Notes: generated by a model from the sequence alone, not told the origin. Positions 9,750 to 23,124 are shown, counted from the first letter of the stretch. The stretch: 64,000 bases of DNA from Sympetrum striolatum (GCA_947579665.1 OX388346.1:92444615-92508614), one strand, 5' to 3'. Translations and numbers: made by a program.

Positions 9750-11604
9750 AAGATATACAGTGTAAAATTACATACATAGTCATTAAATATTGAAATTCAG
9801 ATAGATACATAAAATTTACCTTGCTTTATCGAAAACAGACATTTTTTCAACATACTGTTTATAATTCACCTAGAAATGAGATACTGCTTCATAAAAGGAT
9901 AGAGATAGCTCACGTAAAAACCTAATCGTATCAACCGCATGGAAAATTTTGAGACTGAAGATTCCAGAGTCCTTTTAAGGAACGACTTTTCGGTAGCTAA
10001 AGTAATAATATTTTAAATCCAAGTAATAAATGTCTCATTCCTTTTGAAAGATACGACCCGTTTTCCCACTTTTGTATATTGGACTATAGAGATGAAAAAG
10101 GGACATCTCAATTACAAATGGTACATGTTGAAATACACAGCCATGGTGCAGAGAGCATTTCAAATCCTCCTTTTAATTTTGTAATTGACCCTGTCACCAC
10201 GCCAAAAAATGTTACTCCGCATTAAATTTTGAAGAAAGATTGCACCTAAAAACTGAACTGACATATAAACCCATTTCTGTAATCGTCACAAGATGAATGC
10301 AAATAAGGGCTGAACTAATTAACGCTGTTTTAGAGGTGAAAATTCTTTGGATAAATTCTATTGCGCCACGGCATTTTTTCATTAAATTTGAGAATTTTAA
10401 TCAAAAAAGAAAAACATTCATATGAGCTTTGTTTGAGAAAAAATAGGAAATACCGCCGGAATTTAAAGCATAGTGGAGCGAAAGAATTTAAGGGGGTGAC
10501 ATTTTTAAAGGGAAAAAGACTGATGGTGTGAGATATTCGAGATAAAATGTGGATTAGGAAGCCATACGAAGAAAATGAGAAATGAGAGCACTCATTCATC
10601 GGAATGTAATATAAATGAGTTTATGGAGAGCATGGAAAGTTAGGATATCGGAAATTGGGGAAATAAAACACATAAATTGACGATTCTTTTGCGGAATTCT
10701 TGATAATGAAGAAAGGTCCTCGATTTAAAAACTATTCTCGCTATATAAAATAATTAAAACGCATACTTTCTTAATCTTTCTTCTTTGGCGACATTGAAAA
10801 TTTATTGTCCTTTAACACATCAAGTTTATTTCTCATTTTATTTTATTTTGACCGATAAGATAGACTCATCATAGACACACTGTTTTATAGCGCCAACTAA
10901 AAGAAGTAAAAATAATAAATAAACAACAAAAACCGAGGGAGATGAATGGCATGGAGATAATGTAAATGGAGGTACAGAGAGAAGTGTGGTGAAGCGAGGG
11001 AAACAAAACAGAAGCGAAATGCGATTAAAGAGGATGCATTTGCATTGGAGTTTGTACTGGCCATGAGAAGACAACGAGCAATAAACTAACGTTACCAAAG
11101 GTACTTCTGGAGGATTTTCTTCTCGATTTACATTCTAATTACTTCCGAAGAACAATCCGCGCAAAAGATAAATTTCTGCGGAAATTCCGCGGTAACGTGG
11201 GGATAATCCAAGCTTCTGAACCCATCCATTAATCGAAAACCTTTATCTTCCTCCGCTACTCTACACTTGGTAACATTTCGAAATATTGATTCCTTTTAGA
11301 ATTTCGGAAAATGGTATTCCGAATATTGATTTTTCTAAGACTATAATTCTGATTTTAGAACTTAGCAGACTTAAAATCTAATCCAAACTGAAACTCCTTA
11401 TGACTTCATAAACTCAGTGATGGATGAAAAATGGATTCACAAGAAGTGAGTGGATTACGATCAAATTAAAAATCCTGAATATTACTAAAATAATTTATTA
11501 TTTACTACTCATTGTTTAATATGACACAAACAACGAAACTTGAATGAAATATATTTTAATTGAACTTGATATATTTCAATCAAGATATGGTGTTTTACTA
11601 TTTT
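9750..11604. other. Unannotated sequence
   Basis: Minus-strand frames at 10,330-10,599 and 10,838-11,098 lie opposite purine-rich stretches. Their products are phenylalanine-, leucine- and serine-rich without conserved motifs, so they are not called as genes. Confidence 0.5.
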
Positions 11605-11915
11605 TACTTTCTCCCAATACGTAGCATAGAGAAAGTATTATATTCGCAAAAAATTCGACCTCCAGATTTCAACGGAAATAGTTGTTTGGGGCCCATAGAG
11701 TTCGTTTTCGCTATTTTCCCGAACATGTCTGTCTGTGTGTCACTGTGTTTGTGTGTGTGTGTGTCTGTCTGTATGTGGTAAATAACTTTGTGGGCGCTCT
11801 ATCTTAAAAAGTAATAATTCGATCATTTTCAAAATTCATATTTAGTATTTTCCTAACAATGCCAAGAGTTGATCAGTTTTTGATGAATATCGCTCAACCG
11901 GAAGTTGCGGTTTAT
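11605..11915 (+). repeat. Dispersed repeat with embedded GT microsatellite, copy 1
   Basis: Begins tactttctccc and runs through aaaaaattcgacctccagat, a GT-rich tract, tgtgggcgct and cgctcaaccggaagt. The same series occurs inverted at 57,950-58,229. An overlapping 73-codon plus-strand frame is part of the repeat. I do not recognise the family; the order of parts (leader, microsatellite, tail) is preserved in both copies, so it is one mobile or duplicated unit. Confidence 0.75.
11726..11777 (+). repeat. GT/GTCT microsatellite
   Basis: Imperfect run of gtctgt and gtgt units inside the dispersed repeat. The second copy has a much shorter acacacac tract at the matching place. Confidence 0.9.
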
Positions 11916-12664
11916 CTGGAAAAAAAATTAGTTTCTTAAATATCTTTGTCAGAATACAATGTAGGTATATACAATTACTTACAAAAGTTATAGATAATGT
12001 ATTTTACTACAACGTTTTTTTTGAAACATTTTTCTATAACACTCATTGTTTTGGAGTTATTTATATGTTAATTGGCATTGGCTTCTGTTTTCAATAAATA
12101 TGGAGAAAGTCATGTGTTTGCCACATCAGATTTTTTTTAACCGTTTTATCTCAAAAACATTCAGAAATGAGTGATTTTACTTATTAATTAGAATTGGTAG
12201 AAAAATTTAAATGAAGAATATATCTCTAGAAGATACCTCTTCTTACTGAAATACAAACCGAAATAAAGGTCTCCGTCTCATTAGAAGTGACCTGAATTTT
12301 CAATTTAAAACCTGCTATCTCAAAAATTAATGGTTCCACTAATATCCTTTTAAGTCCAAGAATTATGAGTGCGCCATGTGGAAATACTCCGAGAAAGCCA
12401 CGCCAAATGTGCGAGTATCCAGAGCTTTGCCGAACGCTCTCTCAGCAATGAGAATATATAAACAGCAATAACTGCTGCTTCTATTAAAATGGCTTTGAAC
12501 TGAAGATAATAAGTGCTGTTTTTTCAAATCCACTCGACGAGGGAGTACTCATCCATGAAAGCGATGCGTTTTCTACTGGAAATGCCGAATTTCCGATGTA
12601 GAGTGCTGTTTGCATTAGACAATAAATATTTTATTTGAGGTTGGCTGGGGTACTGGGATAGTGA
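11916..12664. other. Unannotated sequence
   Basis: No open frame of note. It ends at the 8-bp target duplication of copy B. Confidence 0.5.
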
Positions 12665-12672
12665 ACCGAGAC

Positions 12673-13068
12673 CACGAACTTAGAAAGTATAGGACTGGAA
12701 ACTGCTGAAATTTTTTGGCTCCCTTAATGTCAGCAATACATTGCACTTCGCTGATCTATGAATAATGTTTTCACAAGTCACTTGTGGTGTGCCCTGAAGG
12801 CAACCTGCACTTATTCTTCGGATTTACTAATTTGCCCATTTTATTCAATTGTTTTAAGTACTTATAAATGGATAAATCACTAACTCTGAATTCCATCTTT
12901 GGTATATACTACAAAGAAAAAAGGGAAAAAGTATCATAATCGTGCTGTTTTTTCCATTTACTCCATATGAGAGTATGGTTTCAAAGGGCGAGCTTCAGTG
13001 CTGCCATCTGCGGACATTAAGGGCGTCAGCCGATTGTACAGCCAGCATAGGGGAGCTTCAGGGGCGTG
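12673..13068 (+). mobile_element. Unnamed CACG-ended DNA transposon, copy B (simple form)
   Basis: A 396-bp element with ends CACG...CGTG flanked by perfect 8-bp duplications accgagac (12,665-12,672 and 13,069-13,076). Its first 60 bp match the left end of copy A (1570-1627) and its body matches the right arm and right end of copy A (2562-2894). Subterminal cccttaatgt and acattaaggg are present. It lacks the inverted second body, so it is the simpler architecture of the family. A few short indels separate it from copy A, for example in the agaaaaa region near 12,915. No coding capacity for a transposase. Confidence 0.88.
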
Positions 13069-13076
13069 ACCGAGAC

Positions 13077-14390
13077 CGACTGTAATGCCCGCTTTGCTAG
13101 TTCCTTAACAGGATATTGGGATTTAATTCATAAATATAACGTTTGGAACCAATCACATTCAATTCTCTATAGTATAATTTTAGCTTTCTTACAATGCTAT
13201 AAACAACAGGTTCAATAGCATAGAATTCTAATTTCAACACCATGAAAGATTGTCAACTACAGTATTATATTAAAAAAAAATTAGATAGACGATGCTGTTC
13301 CTGGGTTCGATGCCAGAGCACATTAACTTTTCTCACAAAAGGAATATAAGGGAAAAGTATGACGTCGCTTAAGGCAGTTGCACCAAATATTTTTGCTTGA
13401 ATTTTCACATATAGTTAGAAATTGTGAACTGCTATTGTGCTGCATAGTAAGTATAACAAGGAAGACCTAGGTTCGATGCCGGACGATTATATTGTAGCGA
13501 ATTTTAAGAATATTTTCAATTCTCTTTTTTTCTTTTGAGGACCCTCTCGATATGATGCCGACTTGAAATTAGTGTTGTCGATCTGCTTGCAGTATGCAAG
13601 CTATATTTTACTCGTATATGTATATTTTTATATACCTATATGAAATGTATATATTTCATAAACACATGTCATTATATATCATCAATACCTACGCTGAAAA
13701 TTTGCTCATTGCTAGATAACGTTAAATGACTAAATAACAAAAAAAATAAGTCAAATTTAGCATCTAATTAATCCAAATAGCATGTATTAGAAATATTACA
13801 GTAAATATCATAGAGAAGGATACTTTGAACAATAAATTTGATATAGAAAGATACAATCAGTATTGAGCAAATTAGGACGAAGAACTCAAACCTGGAGGAA
13901 TCAATGGAAACATTGGTGATGTAGTTCGAGCCTAAATTGTCAATTTCACTCAAAATAACTCAAATTATAAAATTAAATATTTAAGTAGAAGACTTAAGAA
14001 TTCCGTTAAGAGGGAAGTTTTCCTGATTTTTGAAATAAAGATACAAAGTTAAGAACGGGTGACAGACAATTTTTTAAATGTGAGCTCAGATCGGAATAGC
14101 GGGTTAAATTTTCTAATAGAAGTTAGACTTTCTTAAGAATATTACTACAGAAAGCTCCAACGACCTCTGAATTACAATGCGCCATTTTCGTAGGAGTTAT
14201 CAAAAGTAAGAATAATGGAAAATGAAAATATTGTATAATTCGGAAACACAACACATAGATAAATCCTTACATAGTCACAGGAGGTGTTAGAAACATAAAT
14301 GTATTAACGGTAAGTACCTTAGAAAGAAATAAAGGAACAGCTATCATTCATCGTTTAAATGTGACGCGAGGAAACATGTGGAGAAGATAG
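13077..14390. other. Unannotated A+T-rich sequence
   Basis: Two pol III box-B-like motifs (ggttcgatgcc at about 13,306 and 13,463) lie here without a convincing box A, so no SINE is called. The rest, including a TA-rich stretch at 13,600-13,680, is featureless. Confidence 0.45.
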
Positions 14391-14720
14391 AAACAGTCAC
14401 GTGTATCGCTTCAGCCAATCCAAGAGTTCCCTCGGAGGCCGCTATCGGACCGTGATAAATTGGCAAAGCTTCTACACATCGAGAAAGACGGAATGGGGTT
14501 CGCTCAGAGGAAGGGGGAGCAATAATCGCGATGAACCCTGAAAACTCGACAGAGCCCTAGAGAAGAGGCGGTGAGCAATTAGCCCTCTTCTCCTCCAGAC
14601 TAAATCCCAGCTGAAACCCTATCACGCACCACCGGCATTTATTCCCATAAAGGCGATGGGCGTGCAGAAGCGATGGGTAAATAGGAGGCCGATACTGTAC
14701 AGATAACCGGAATGAGTTCA
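14390..14720. other. GC-richer block without a gene
   Basis: Clearly richer in G+C than both flanks, with no open frame of 60 codons. It could be a conserved non-coding element or an old repeat; nothing in the sequence decides. Confidence 0.35.
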
Positions 14721-17185
14721 GAATTGATCTTCTGGCAGATAATTCATGCGAAACTGTTTAGAAAGAGATATTACTAAAAATGGGGACAGCGTGCATCTAG
14801 TTAAAATTTGCAACGATTTCACAATAAAATTAGACTAAAATATGCGGAAATAACTAAATATTTGTTGCAAGTTGATCCTTAAATTTTAAGCCGGTATAAG
14901 GCATATCGTTTTGGAATAAGATAAAAGTAATAACTTTATTAAAGGGAGTTTCATGAAAAAATCTCATCCTAACGCTAAAGCGTAGGATGAGATTACTTCA
15001 TATAAATTTCTTCGCAGCTTTTCAGAGCTATCAATGCTTCTAACGTATCAATTTCTCAGATAAATGCTGGTAATAATATGTTACAAAAGGATCAAATTAG
15101 CGTTATAAATAGTCCGTAATATCAGTAAGTCAAAGGAAAAATTTATCGAACAATAGAAACATAATTCACTATTTCTTGCAAGTCATATATATCATAGTCC
15201 TTGAAAAATCCGCAGGAAAGATTAAAGCCAATCAAAAACAATAAGAGAAGGAAACACGATTACTAGTTGCACATACCAATAGAAAATTCAATAAAAGAAT
15301 CCATAAAAACATATTCCTCTAAAGCCGATTTCTGAGCGTGACAGCAAAAATTAAATTGAAACCTCGAAAACAACAGTCCATGCGAAATAAAGAATCTAGT
15401 TCAAAATTAGGAAGTGGCCCACTCAACAAAATTAAAAGGGTGAGGAATAACGATATAAGAAATGGAGTTCACAATTAAGGAACTCTTTCTAAAATAAAGT
15501 AATGATAAATTAAAAGTACGTAACAGAGCCGAAAACTAAAGCAACTGATTACAAACTGCATCGACTAACGAAAGCACTAACGAAGACTGACGATGCAATT
15601 GCGTTCGAATGTGCAGACGAACACTTTAAGAAAATAGACGAATGAAGCACACAGATGAATGCGGAATGAGACGAACATGAACTACATGCTACAGCAATTT
15701 AGTACCGTTTTCTAATGATCCAGAAGATGTACCTTTTTTACAGGAGGAAAGCGAAAACATAGTCATCAAGCAACCCATCAGAGTCAGGAGAAGTATAAGC
15801 GAATGAATTTTAGTTATCTCTATCCATGAGCAAAAACTAAGAATTCAAATGATTTTGAAGTGTTCAGTAAATTCCTTTCTATCAGAGAAGAAAAGTGAAT
15901 TCGCATATATAAACTTGCCTAAATTTGAATTTTTGTTAACTATAAGAAAGATTATCCTTTACCTAAGGTAAGTATTAATTAATTTACCTTTGATAAACAA
16001 ATATAAACATTAAAACAATAGAGAAAATGACAATGAAGAGAAGGTAAACAGGGAATGAAATGGCATCATGATAATCTAAAATAAAATAATACTGCTAAAA
16101 TATACAACATTTATTTTCAATTCATCATATTTTTACGCTTTGAAGTAATCAGGTACATATCAAATGGGATCTTCTTTACCCAAAGTTTTTTTGTTTTGAA
16201 AATAACCATAATCAAAAACTTAAAGTAAACGACACTTTTGCTTGAATGATTACATGATGGTTGATACATTAAAGTTGATTTAAAAATGAAATGCGAAGAT
16301 TCAATGAATGAGAAAATGACTTATAACTGCAAACGTACTTCAGAACCAACTGATAGTAATTAGTATTTCATACTTTCTCGGCTGTAATTTTACAATAAAA
16401 CCAAAGAAAATACACTAAAATTTGCATCTTTGTTTTTTACCAATAACCAAAGAGAAAGAAAATAAAAGTTGCAATAAAACTGAATATTCTACTTTCATAA
16501 CGAAACCCTGAATAATCAACAAAAGTTACGCTCGTGAAATTCAACATGGAAATGAAATAGCCTGTTTCATATAAACAAATTCGTTAGAAGGAAAGACTGG
16601 AGTCTGTAGAATAGCATAATTTCATGAAAAAACTCAATATTTTGAGAACAACTTTCACGGAAGGAGAACAGACAGCAGAGAAAGTGAAGTTAACATATTT
16701 TTGAGGACAGAAGTTGTCCGAAGCGAACTAATTCGTTTTCCGACATTTCCTCTCTCGCAATTTGGAAGTTTTAAAACGGTACAGCGGAGAAATAATTCCA
16801 AGTGAAACTCTCCAAAATTGGTTATAAACTGTCGATGAATTCTTGAAAAGGTAAGGAACCGCTAAAGCGAAAAGAAACAACGTTTATTATTTCCTTATTC
16901 ACATTATCTTCAAGTAGTTTCATCTTGAAAACCTTGTGGTCCTCATTTCCAATTCTGGGAAGTTCCCTTCCATCTGTCCTCAGCCAAGTTTATTCTCAGT
17001 TTCTAATCTTCGCTCATTTATGGGACTTAATGAGTAGCCTTAAGACCAACTCCATAACTTACTTTTCACGTCCTCTGATTAAGATCAATCTACAGTGCTA
17101 ATTTTAATCAAACATTGAAGCAGACTCAATGAAAAATTGAATATAATCCTTCGCAATAACAATAACTGTTAGAAAATGAAAGAAA
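14720..17185. other. Unannotated A+T-rich sequence
   Basis: Contains one short hairpin (14,961-14,993). No open frame of 60 codons and no recognisable element was seen in 2.4 kb. Confidence 0.55.
14961..14993. repeat. Short hairpin
   Basis: Arms atctcatcctaacgct and agcgtaggatgagat pair with a single one-base gap and almost no loop. Confidence 0.8.
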
Positions 17186-17189
17186 TGTA

Positions 17190-17620
17190 GCTTTTCTATC
17201 ACATTTAGTGTTATTGAAAGACGGACATAAGGAAATTACGATAAATATGAAGTTTCCTATCTTAAACAGAAATCAGCCATTTTGGAGTGGAAATATTTCC
17301 TTCCCTGTGAATCGGGAGATAATGAATTGGAATAATTTACCTAAAGAAATTTTGGAAAATTTTCTTTCTTCCTACAAACAGATTTTCATAGAATTAAAAC
17401 TAGAAATAAATTGTAAAGTCATTTTGACTGACATCTCTTATAAATTGGATATTTTGTGATTAAAATGTACGGTAAATTTTTGTTGTTACGGTAATTTCTG
17501 TATTGCATATTAATCTGTGAATGATATAACATTGTAAATTTAATATGTAATATTTGTTATTGGATTGAATGACGTCTTACTAAGGTGAATTAAGGGCCAT
17601 ATAAAAGTAATAATATCAAG
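17190..17620 (+). mobile_element. 3' end of a jockey/CR1-like non-LTR retrotransposon
   Basis: A frame at 17,208-17,459 (no in-frame ATG at its start) contains ISFPVNREIMNWNNLPKEIL. This fits the pattern FP..I..WN.LP.EI found at the extreme C-terminus of many LINE reverse transcriptases. A short 3' untranslated region follows and ends in aattaagggccatataaaag, a typical LINE tail. Upstream stops show 5' truncation. No target duplication was found. The family assignment is tentative. Confidence 0.45.
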
Positions 17621-18916
17621 CAGGGTTAAGAATCACTAAATAAATCTATTACCTCTATTGGTATTACCAAACGGTATTTACATCGAATTAGCCACAGTTT
17701 AGAATAAACACGTATTGAATTTAAAAAATCAAAAAATGGCGCCAATATCTAATTGGAATCTATATTTTGACTAATGCCAACTGAGGACAATTAGATTGCT
17801 TACGAATCACCATATACCGAAATGCTATCAGTCTTGTTTAAAGAGTTGAGGAAAAGTTGATAATTGGATAAAAGGGAAGGCTGACGACAGAGCAGTCTTC
17901 TAAACTTTCTTCTTTCGCAATTCAAGATTTCCGAGAGTTATGAAACGAGGAGAAGAATTCGCGAAATTTTCTTTTCTTTTGGAGAAACGAATCAAGTTAT
18001 GAATAAGAACAGTCTATTTTCCCGGAGCTTCAAAAGACAGACTAAATCAAGGAACGGTGAAAATACAGGAGAAAATCAGGTGCGCATTCACTCCTTCAAA
18101 ACATGATACGTATTTTAGATAATAATGAATAGTTTACGTAATAGTTCTCTTATAAATATCTGTAAATTTTCACAAACATCGATAATTATCATTTATGTGC
18201 CATAATTTGGTACAATAAGCTTATCAATGTATGTTGGTTAGCGATTCTGTTACGTAAGGATCGTTTAGAACACTTTAACCAACATAAGAAATTAAGTGTT
18301 ACCTCAAACTTTGAAATACATTGACCGTCTATGCCCGAGATCTCCGAAAGTAGTGCTTTTTAAAGTAAAATGTATTACTAAAGGAATTACTTAGATGTTA
18401 TCTTTAGTAATCCACAGACATATAATTATATATTTACTAAATATACTATTACTTTTGAAAGGAAATGAATTCTTGCAAGAAAACTCGATCGCAGAATAAT
18501 TCCCATAAGAACATTAATATTTCAACAAAATAAATGGTAAATTCGTATACGAAATCCCAGTTGTAACCTTCCCAGTTAGAAACTTTCCCAAACTTTAAAA
18601 TATGGTTGTGCCACTTTACTAATTACAGAAACCACGAGGTGGTAGGACAAAGAAAGGAACGAACTTATAATGTACGAAAAAAGTAAACACTAAGTAATCT
18701 CATTTGAAAACGTTTCCGCGAGCGCTTAATCCCACAGTGGAGCAAAATAGCATCGGTTTCTCTATATTACGTTTAGTTCGTAATCTAGGATAAGTTGCAT
18801 GGCCGACCGCGAAGAAAAAGATACGAGGATTACCTCCACGTCTTTAGAACAACTTCCACCAAAATAAACCTTTAATGAGTTCGCTAAAACTCAAAATCAA
18901 CGGATGAATTACTAAC
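17621..18916. other. Unannotated A+T-rich sequence
   Basis: No open frame of 60 codons and no recognised repeat. It precedes the GC-rich candidate exon. Confidence 0.5.
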
Positions 18917-19079
18917 CTCCTTTGATTGGCTCCGAAAGTGCACCAAGGTGACTGATGGCGCTTGTGGAGACACTGCTGCAGGCTCTGGTATCTGGTGGCA
19001 CCAATCCGGACACTGGTGCTGTCCCGGGCGGGCCTCGACCCGCGCGGGAGCACAGCCTCCGCCTGCGCGACCAGCTCTC
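18917..19079 (-). other. Candidate host exon (163 bp), unidentified
   Basis: A markedly GC- and CpG-rich island in A+T-rich surroundings. On the minus strand it is preceded by a pyrimidine-rich acceptor ending ttttgcgaacag and followed by a donor, GTTAGT. All three minus-strand frames are open across it. The most protein-like reads LVAQAEAVLPRGSRPARDST and later LQQCLHKRHQSPWCTFGANQ. I recognise no family. The plus strand is also open in places (RKCTKVTDGACGDTAAGSG), so strand is uncertain. It could be an exon, a CpG island or a retrocopy. Confidence 0.3.
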
Positions 19080-19571
19080 CTGTTCGCAAAAGACAAACTA
19101 ATGTTAATACTATTTGTAGAGACATAAAATGGGACAAAAAATTGAATTCTCCCTTACATAATCCACTATCGCATATTTTTCACTACCTTGACTATACACT
19201 TGTGTATAATACAGTCATGCCCGAATAGCACCAGCTACTCCTTCCTATTATTTTCATTTTACCTTAAAACCCGAATTTCAATACCTAATGCTAGATATAT
19301 TTTTGGTCGACTCCCAATTAAAAGTAGTGATCACCATTTGCTGATATATTTGCAGTTGTGTATTGGTATTTATTCATTGATAATACTTCTTCAAAATTAG
19401 GCAGTAGTGATTTTCAAAGTTAAAATTTCTGTCCAAATTTTTCCAAAGCGTAGTATTAATGCTGAACTACCCAAACTGTACCACAAGTTCTTCCACGTCC
19501 TCTATCTCCGATATAATCAATTGCTATATTAAACGAAAATGCAAAAAACGATGTATAAAAATATTTTTTAA
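19080..19571. other. Unannotated A+T-rich sequence
   Basis: Frames of 70-88 codons overlap the edge of the GC-rich block and show no motifs. Nothing else was seen. Confidence 0.45.
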
Positions 19572-19773
19572 TAGTAAATGGGTCGAAATAACTTGCAAAA
19601 TTCCACTGTTTAAAGGTTTTTAATCTCGCGACCGGTTTCGGACGTTAGTTCATTATCAAGCACCATCAAGTGCTCCATCAAGTGCTTGATAATGAACTAA
19701 CGTCCGAAACCGGTCGCGATATTAAAAACCTTTAAACAGTGGAATTTTGCAAGTTATTTCGACCCATTTACTA
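19572..19773. repeat. Palindromic pair of PLE-type terminal repeats with hammerhead-like core
   Basis: A 202-bp inverted repeat: arms of 92 bp (19,572-19,663 and 19,682-19,773) with one mismatch and an 18-nt loop. In the right arm TTGATAA (19,686-19,692), GAAAC (19,706-19,710) and GTC (19,713-19,715) are spaced like a hammerhead. Two bases of the CUGANGA core are changed and helix II is weak. A GTGGAA box follows at 19,739-19,744. The reverse complement of tgtggaactccat lies just outside the right arm (19,776-19,788). Inference: two PLE terminal repeats in inverted orientation without any coding part. Confidence 0.7.
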
Positions 19774-22767
19774 GGATGGAGTTCCACATAGTTAAAGCTT
19801 ATCAGATTGATTTCATAGTTTTTAATGTTTGCCATTGATTCGAAAACATTTTATCAACATTACTTCATTGTATCTTACATATTTTACATTACATTTTTTC
19901 TGACGTGAATTTTTGAAGAATAACACAAGATAATAAACTCCGACTCAGTCCTTTGCGACTAATGCAAAATGCTTACTCGGCGTTAAGGCCTACATCATGT
20001 TCGAAATGGAGTTTCAAAGGTTTCTATGAGACGGAATCTTTGGATCCCCGTTTCCATTCGAGCGAAGGAACGGCGCCGCAGGTGCACTTTAAGATTGTCC
20101 TTTGTGCGTCTTCAACGCGCTCACAACTGGTGTTTTTCTTAGATAGAGTTGAATATTAGGCAGGAATTGAAACCCGTGCCACCTCGACCAAGGCCTGATA
20201 TCATATTATATTTGAAAAGGTAGCGAGGAAGATGCAATCATCTCCTGGAGGGGAAGTCGAAGAGAATATCGCGACATTAAACGAAAAATTAAAGAAATAC
20301 GAAGTGAAAAATTTCAACAAACAGAAAGGACATTTTAAATCATTTCTTTCCCATTGACTTTGAGAAGTAAAGCGACATAGCAAAGCAAGAACGAGAAACA
20401 ATAGTTTAAACCATATTATCAGCTGATAGAAGGCGCTTACTCTGGATACGGTAACACTTTCATGAAGGAACAAACGTTTTCACGAGATTAAAAATAAATC
20501 GAAATAACGTTCGACTTTTCATGAAAGAGGATTAATGCTGAAAATGAACATGAATTGTTGGGAAAGAGCACAGTGGTCACTTTATGCAAAAAATTGTCGC
20601 GCAGTATTTTCCTAACTAAAAGCAACGCTGAATTTTAGTGGATAATTCATGATCCAATAATAGTGATAATCTTTTATGACGTACACTCAGAATTGTGTAA
20701 AATATAAATTGAATGGGAATTAAAAATAAGAATTGAAATAGGAGATAGAATTAAATCACGGAGCAAAAATTACATGAAATCATAAGTATTGTGACAGTAC
20801 TGTACCATCGATCTCTTAATTAAAAAACTAAGAAGGCGAACGGTTTCTCGTTGCGGATCAAATTAAAATCGCCCGCGTACGATCTTGGGGCCAACATATT
20901 TCTCGGTAGTGCCACGCTCTCATCTCATTTTCGTCGAAGAAGTTACTCAATCGGAAAAAGAATACTCGGCCTTTAATGACCACGAAAAAAACTGCACTCC
21001 AAGGAGCGTAGAATGGGTCTCTGGGAAGGGTCTCCATGGAAACAGTGTATTGTCTTCGAGAGACATCCAATCGCAGGAGTCTTGAGTGAGGGAAGGTAAG
21101 AATAATAAGAGGAAACCGTGATCCCAAAGCACTTCCCCGAAATCGAATGCGCATTTACAAGGAAACGCCGATGACGCTCTTCTCCAATCGATATTTTCAA
21201 ACCTTTTTACGGGATTGAATATCTCAAAAGGCGAACGACAATTCCAAGTTTTTGCGAAATTTTTCTCGAATTATAATTTTCAAAAAAGAGTTTTATTTTG
21301 CTTCTATTCACAATCCATCCTCTGAGGTACATTTTCGAATATTGTTGGGAAAATTATCCTCTTGACGACCAGATGTTGACTATTCCATGTAAGCCATGAT
21401 TCACGAATCTATTTTGTCATTGTAACAAAAACCAGCAAGTCTGGAGAGTATTGCGAAGCACGATGTACACCTTTTAAATAAAAAAATTAAATCAAAAAGA
21501 ATAAGCTAAATTGCTGGCTCAGAAAATAAATTGATGTATGATTTTTACATTCTCATACGACTCAATGCGCTGGGTATAATTGAAGAAATGAAAAACGCTT
21601 CAGTGTATACCACACACATTATATTCAAGAGGATAAATATCATTTTTATTTCTATAGATTTTCACCTTCATCCTCTCACAGAAAATACAAATTTACACAA
21701 AATCGAGGTATATTATACCCAATTTGTACTCAGTATATAATTAGAATCGAGACTTCTTTGTGACTACAGCAAGGGTAGTAAATTGTCCATTGATTTATTA
21801 ATTAGCACTAGTCAACATTATTTATCTGTTCGAACAAGATCTTTCAGTTTTTAAGTAATTTTGAAAATAAAAGATTAAATTCGGAAACGTTGCACTTTTC
21901 AATAAAATAGCCAGCCGTCAATATCGCTAAAAAAACAAAACTATTCAAAATGGAGTAGTTAATTCATCGTAACAATTCCGTTGAGATATTACCTACCTAA
22001 AGCAACGCTAGTAAATTTTGGAGACGGTTTAAATCTGTAGTATTAGAGTTTCAATTCATTCACGTGGATATTGAGAGAGCTAAACGTTTTTATTCCGCGT
22101 AAAACCTTCGAAAAGAAGCTTTCCAAGGTTATGAAAGTCACGCGAGGAGAAGCAGGCGATTTAAGAGCAATACCCTGTTCGCGTCAACGGCGATAAGAAA
22201 ATTGGGTCCTCCGATGGCTGAATAATGCCGCGGACAAATGGAAGAGCACTAAGCTGACCCATTTCGAAAGAAGAAAAGGAGAATTTCCCTATCCCGTGGA
22301 AGATAAAAGAATGTTTCGAAAATGGAAATTTATCCAAGACACGAAGCGAGGAATCGAAGCATTGCCATTATTTTAAGCACCACGGCATCCATACAAACGT
22401 AATCCAAGCCACGCTAGCTACTGCTTTGAATTTTACGATTGATGTCCCGCTTGATTTACGTGTATCTGAATTTCCTTAATATATCATCTCTTAAAATGGA
22501 AGGAATCTTTGCACAATTCATAAATACATGCTGAATGCCAAAGCAGATATTACATCTGTATTGGGCTTACGAGTTAATTAACAGCTATTAACTGATATTA
22601 ACTAATAAGTACGTTACTATTGGATTTAAGGAATGAAAAATGGTAGATTGGAACTGAGTATGGTAAAGTTAATTCTATCAAAATAACTCTTTGACTGCTT
22701 AAACTTATATTACCGAAGCAACTAATAAAGAAAAAAATTCAATTGAAACCTAGCACATAGTTATCTA
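19774..22767. other. Unannotated sequence with scattered GC-richer patches
   Basis: Patches at 19,950-20,210 and 20,850-21,200 are richer in G+C. The first ends in a minus-strand box-B-like GGTTTCAATTCC (about 20,165-20,180) that might belong to a decayed SINE. The second is open in several frames on both strands (61-98 codons) without a recognisable product. Confidence 0.4.
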
Positions 22768-22840
22768 AGAAATGATAAACAAACTCGGAAATTTCCACAA
22801 TTCTTTATTGTAGAAATTACCAAGTTTGTTCATCATTTCT
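22768..22840. repeat. 73-bp imperfect hairpin
   Basis: Arms of 36 bp pair with four or five mismatches around a very short loop. Size and imperfect pairing resemble a small-RNA precursor, but a decayed MITE is the more economical reading. Confidence 0.6.
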
Positions 22841-23124
22841 AATTTCGTTCCACGAAGTATGGCCAGAAAACTTAGATTTCAATAGTTATCTAACTTTAAT
22901 CCAAATTTTAACTCAATTTTTAATCAATTTTAAACTATTTGAAATCATCTACCTTAAATGTTGAAAATAGTAACAATGAACGATGAAAATAAGAACAAAT
23001 GTTTATATTTATTCTATTTAAATCTGCCCCGAACAATTTCAAACAAAATCAGTCAATTTATCTTGCATTTGCATTCGTATAGCAGACACTGATATGCGGT
23101 CTTAACGGAAGCAATAATTATGAA

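Noticed and set aside
13300..13480. Two box-B-like motifs (ggttcgatgcc), possible tRNA or SINE
   Set aside because: No box A at the proper distance upstream of either.
20160..20205. Minus-strand box-B-like motif, possible SINE
   Set aside because: Only the second half of a tRNA head can be seen, so it is not called as a feature of its own.
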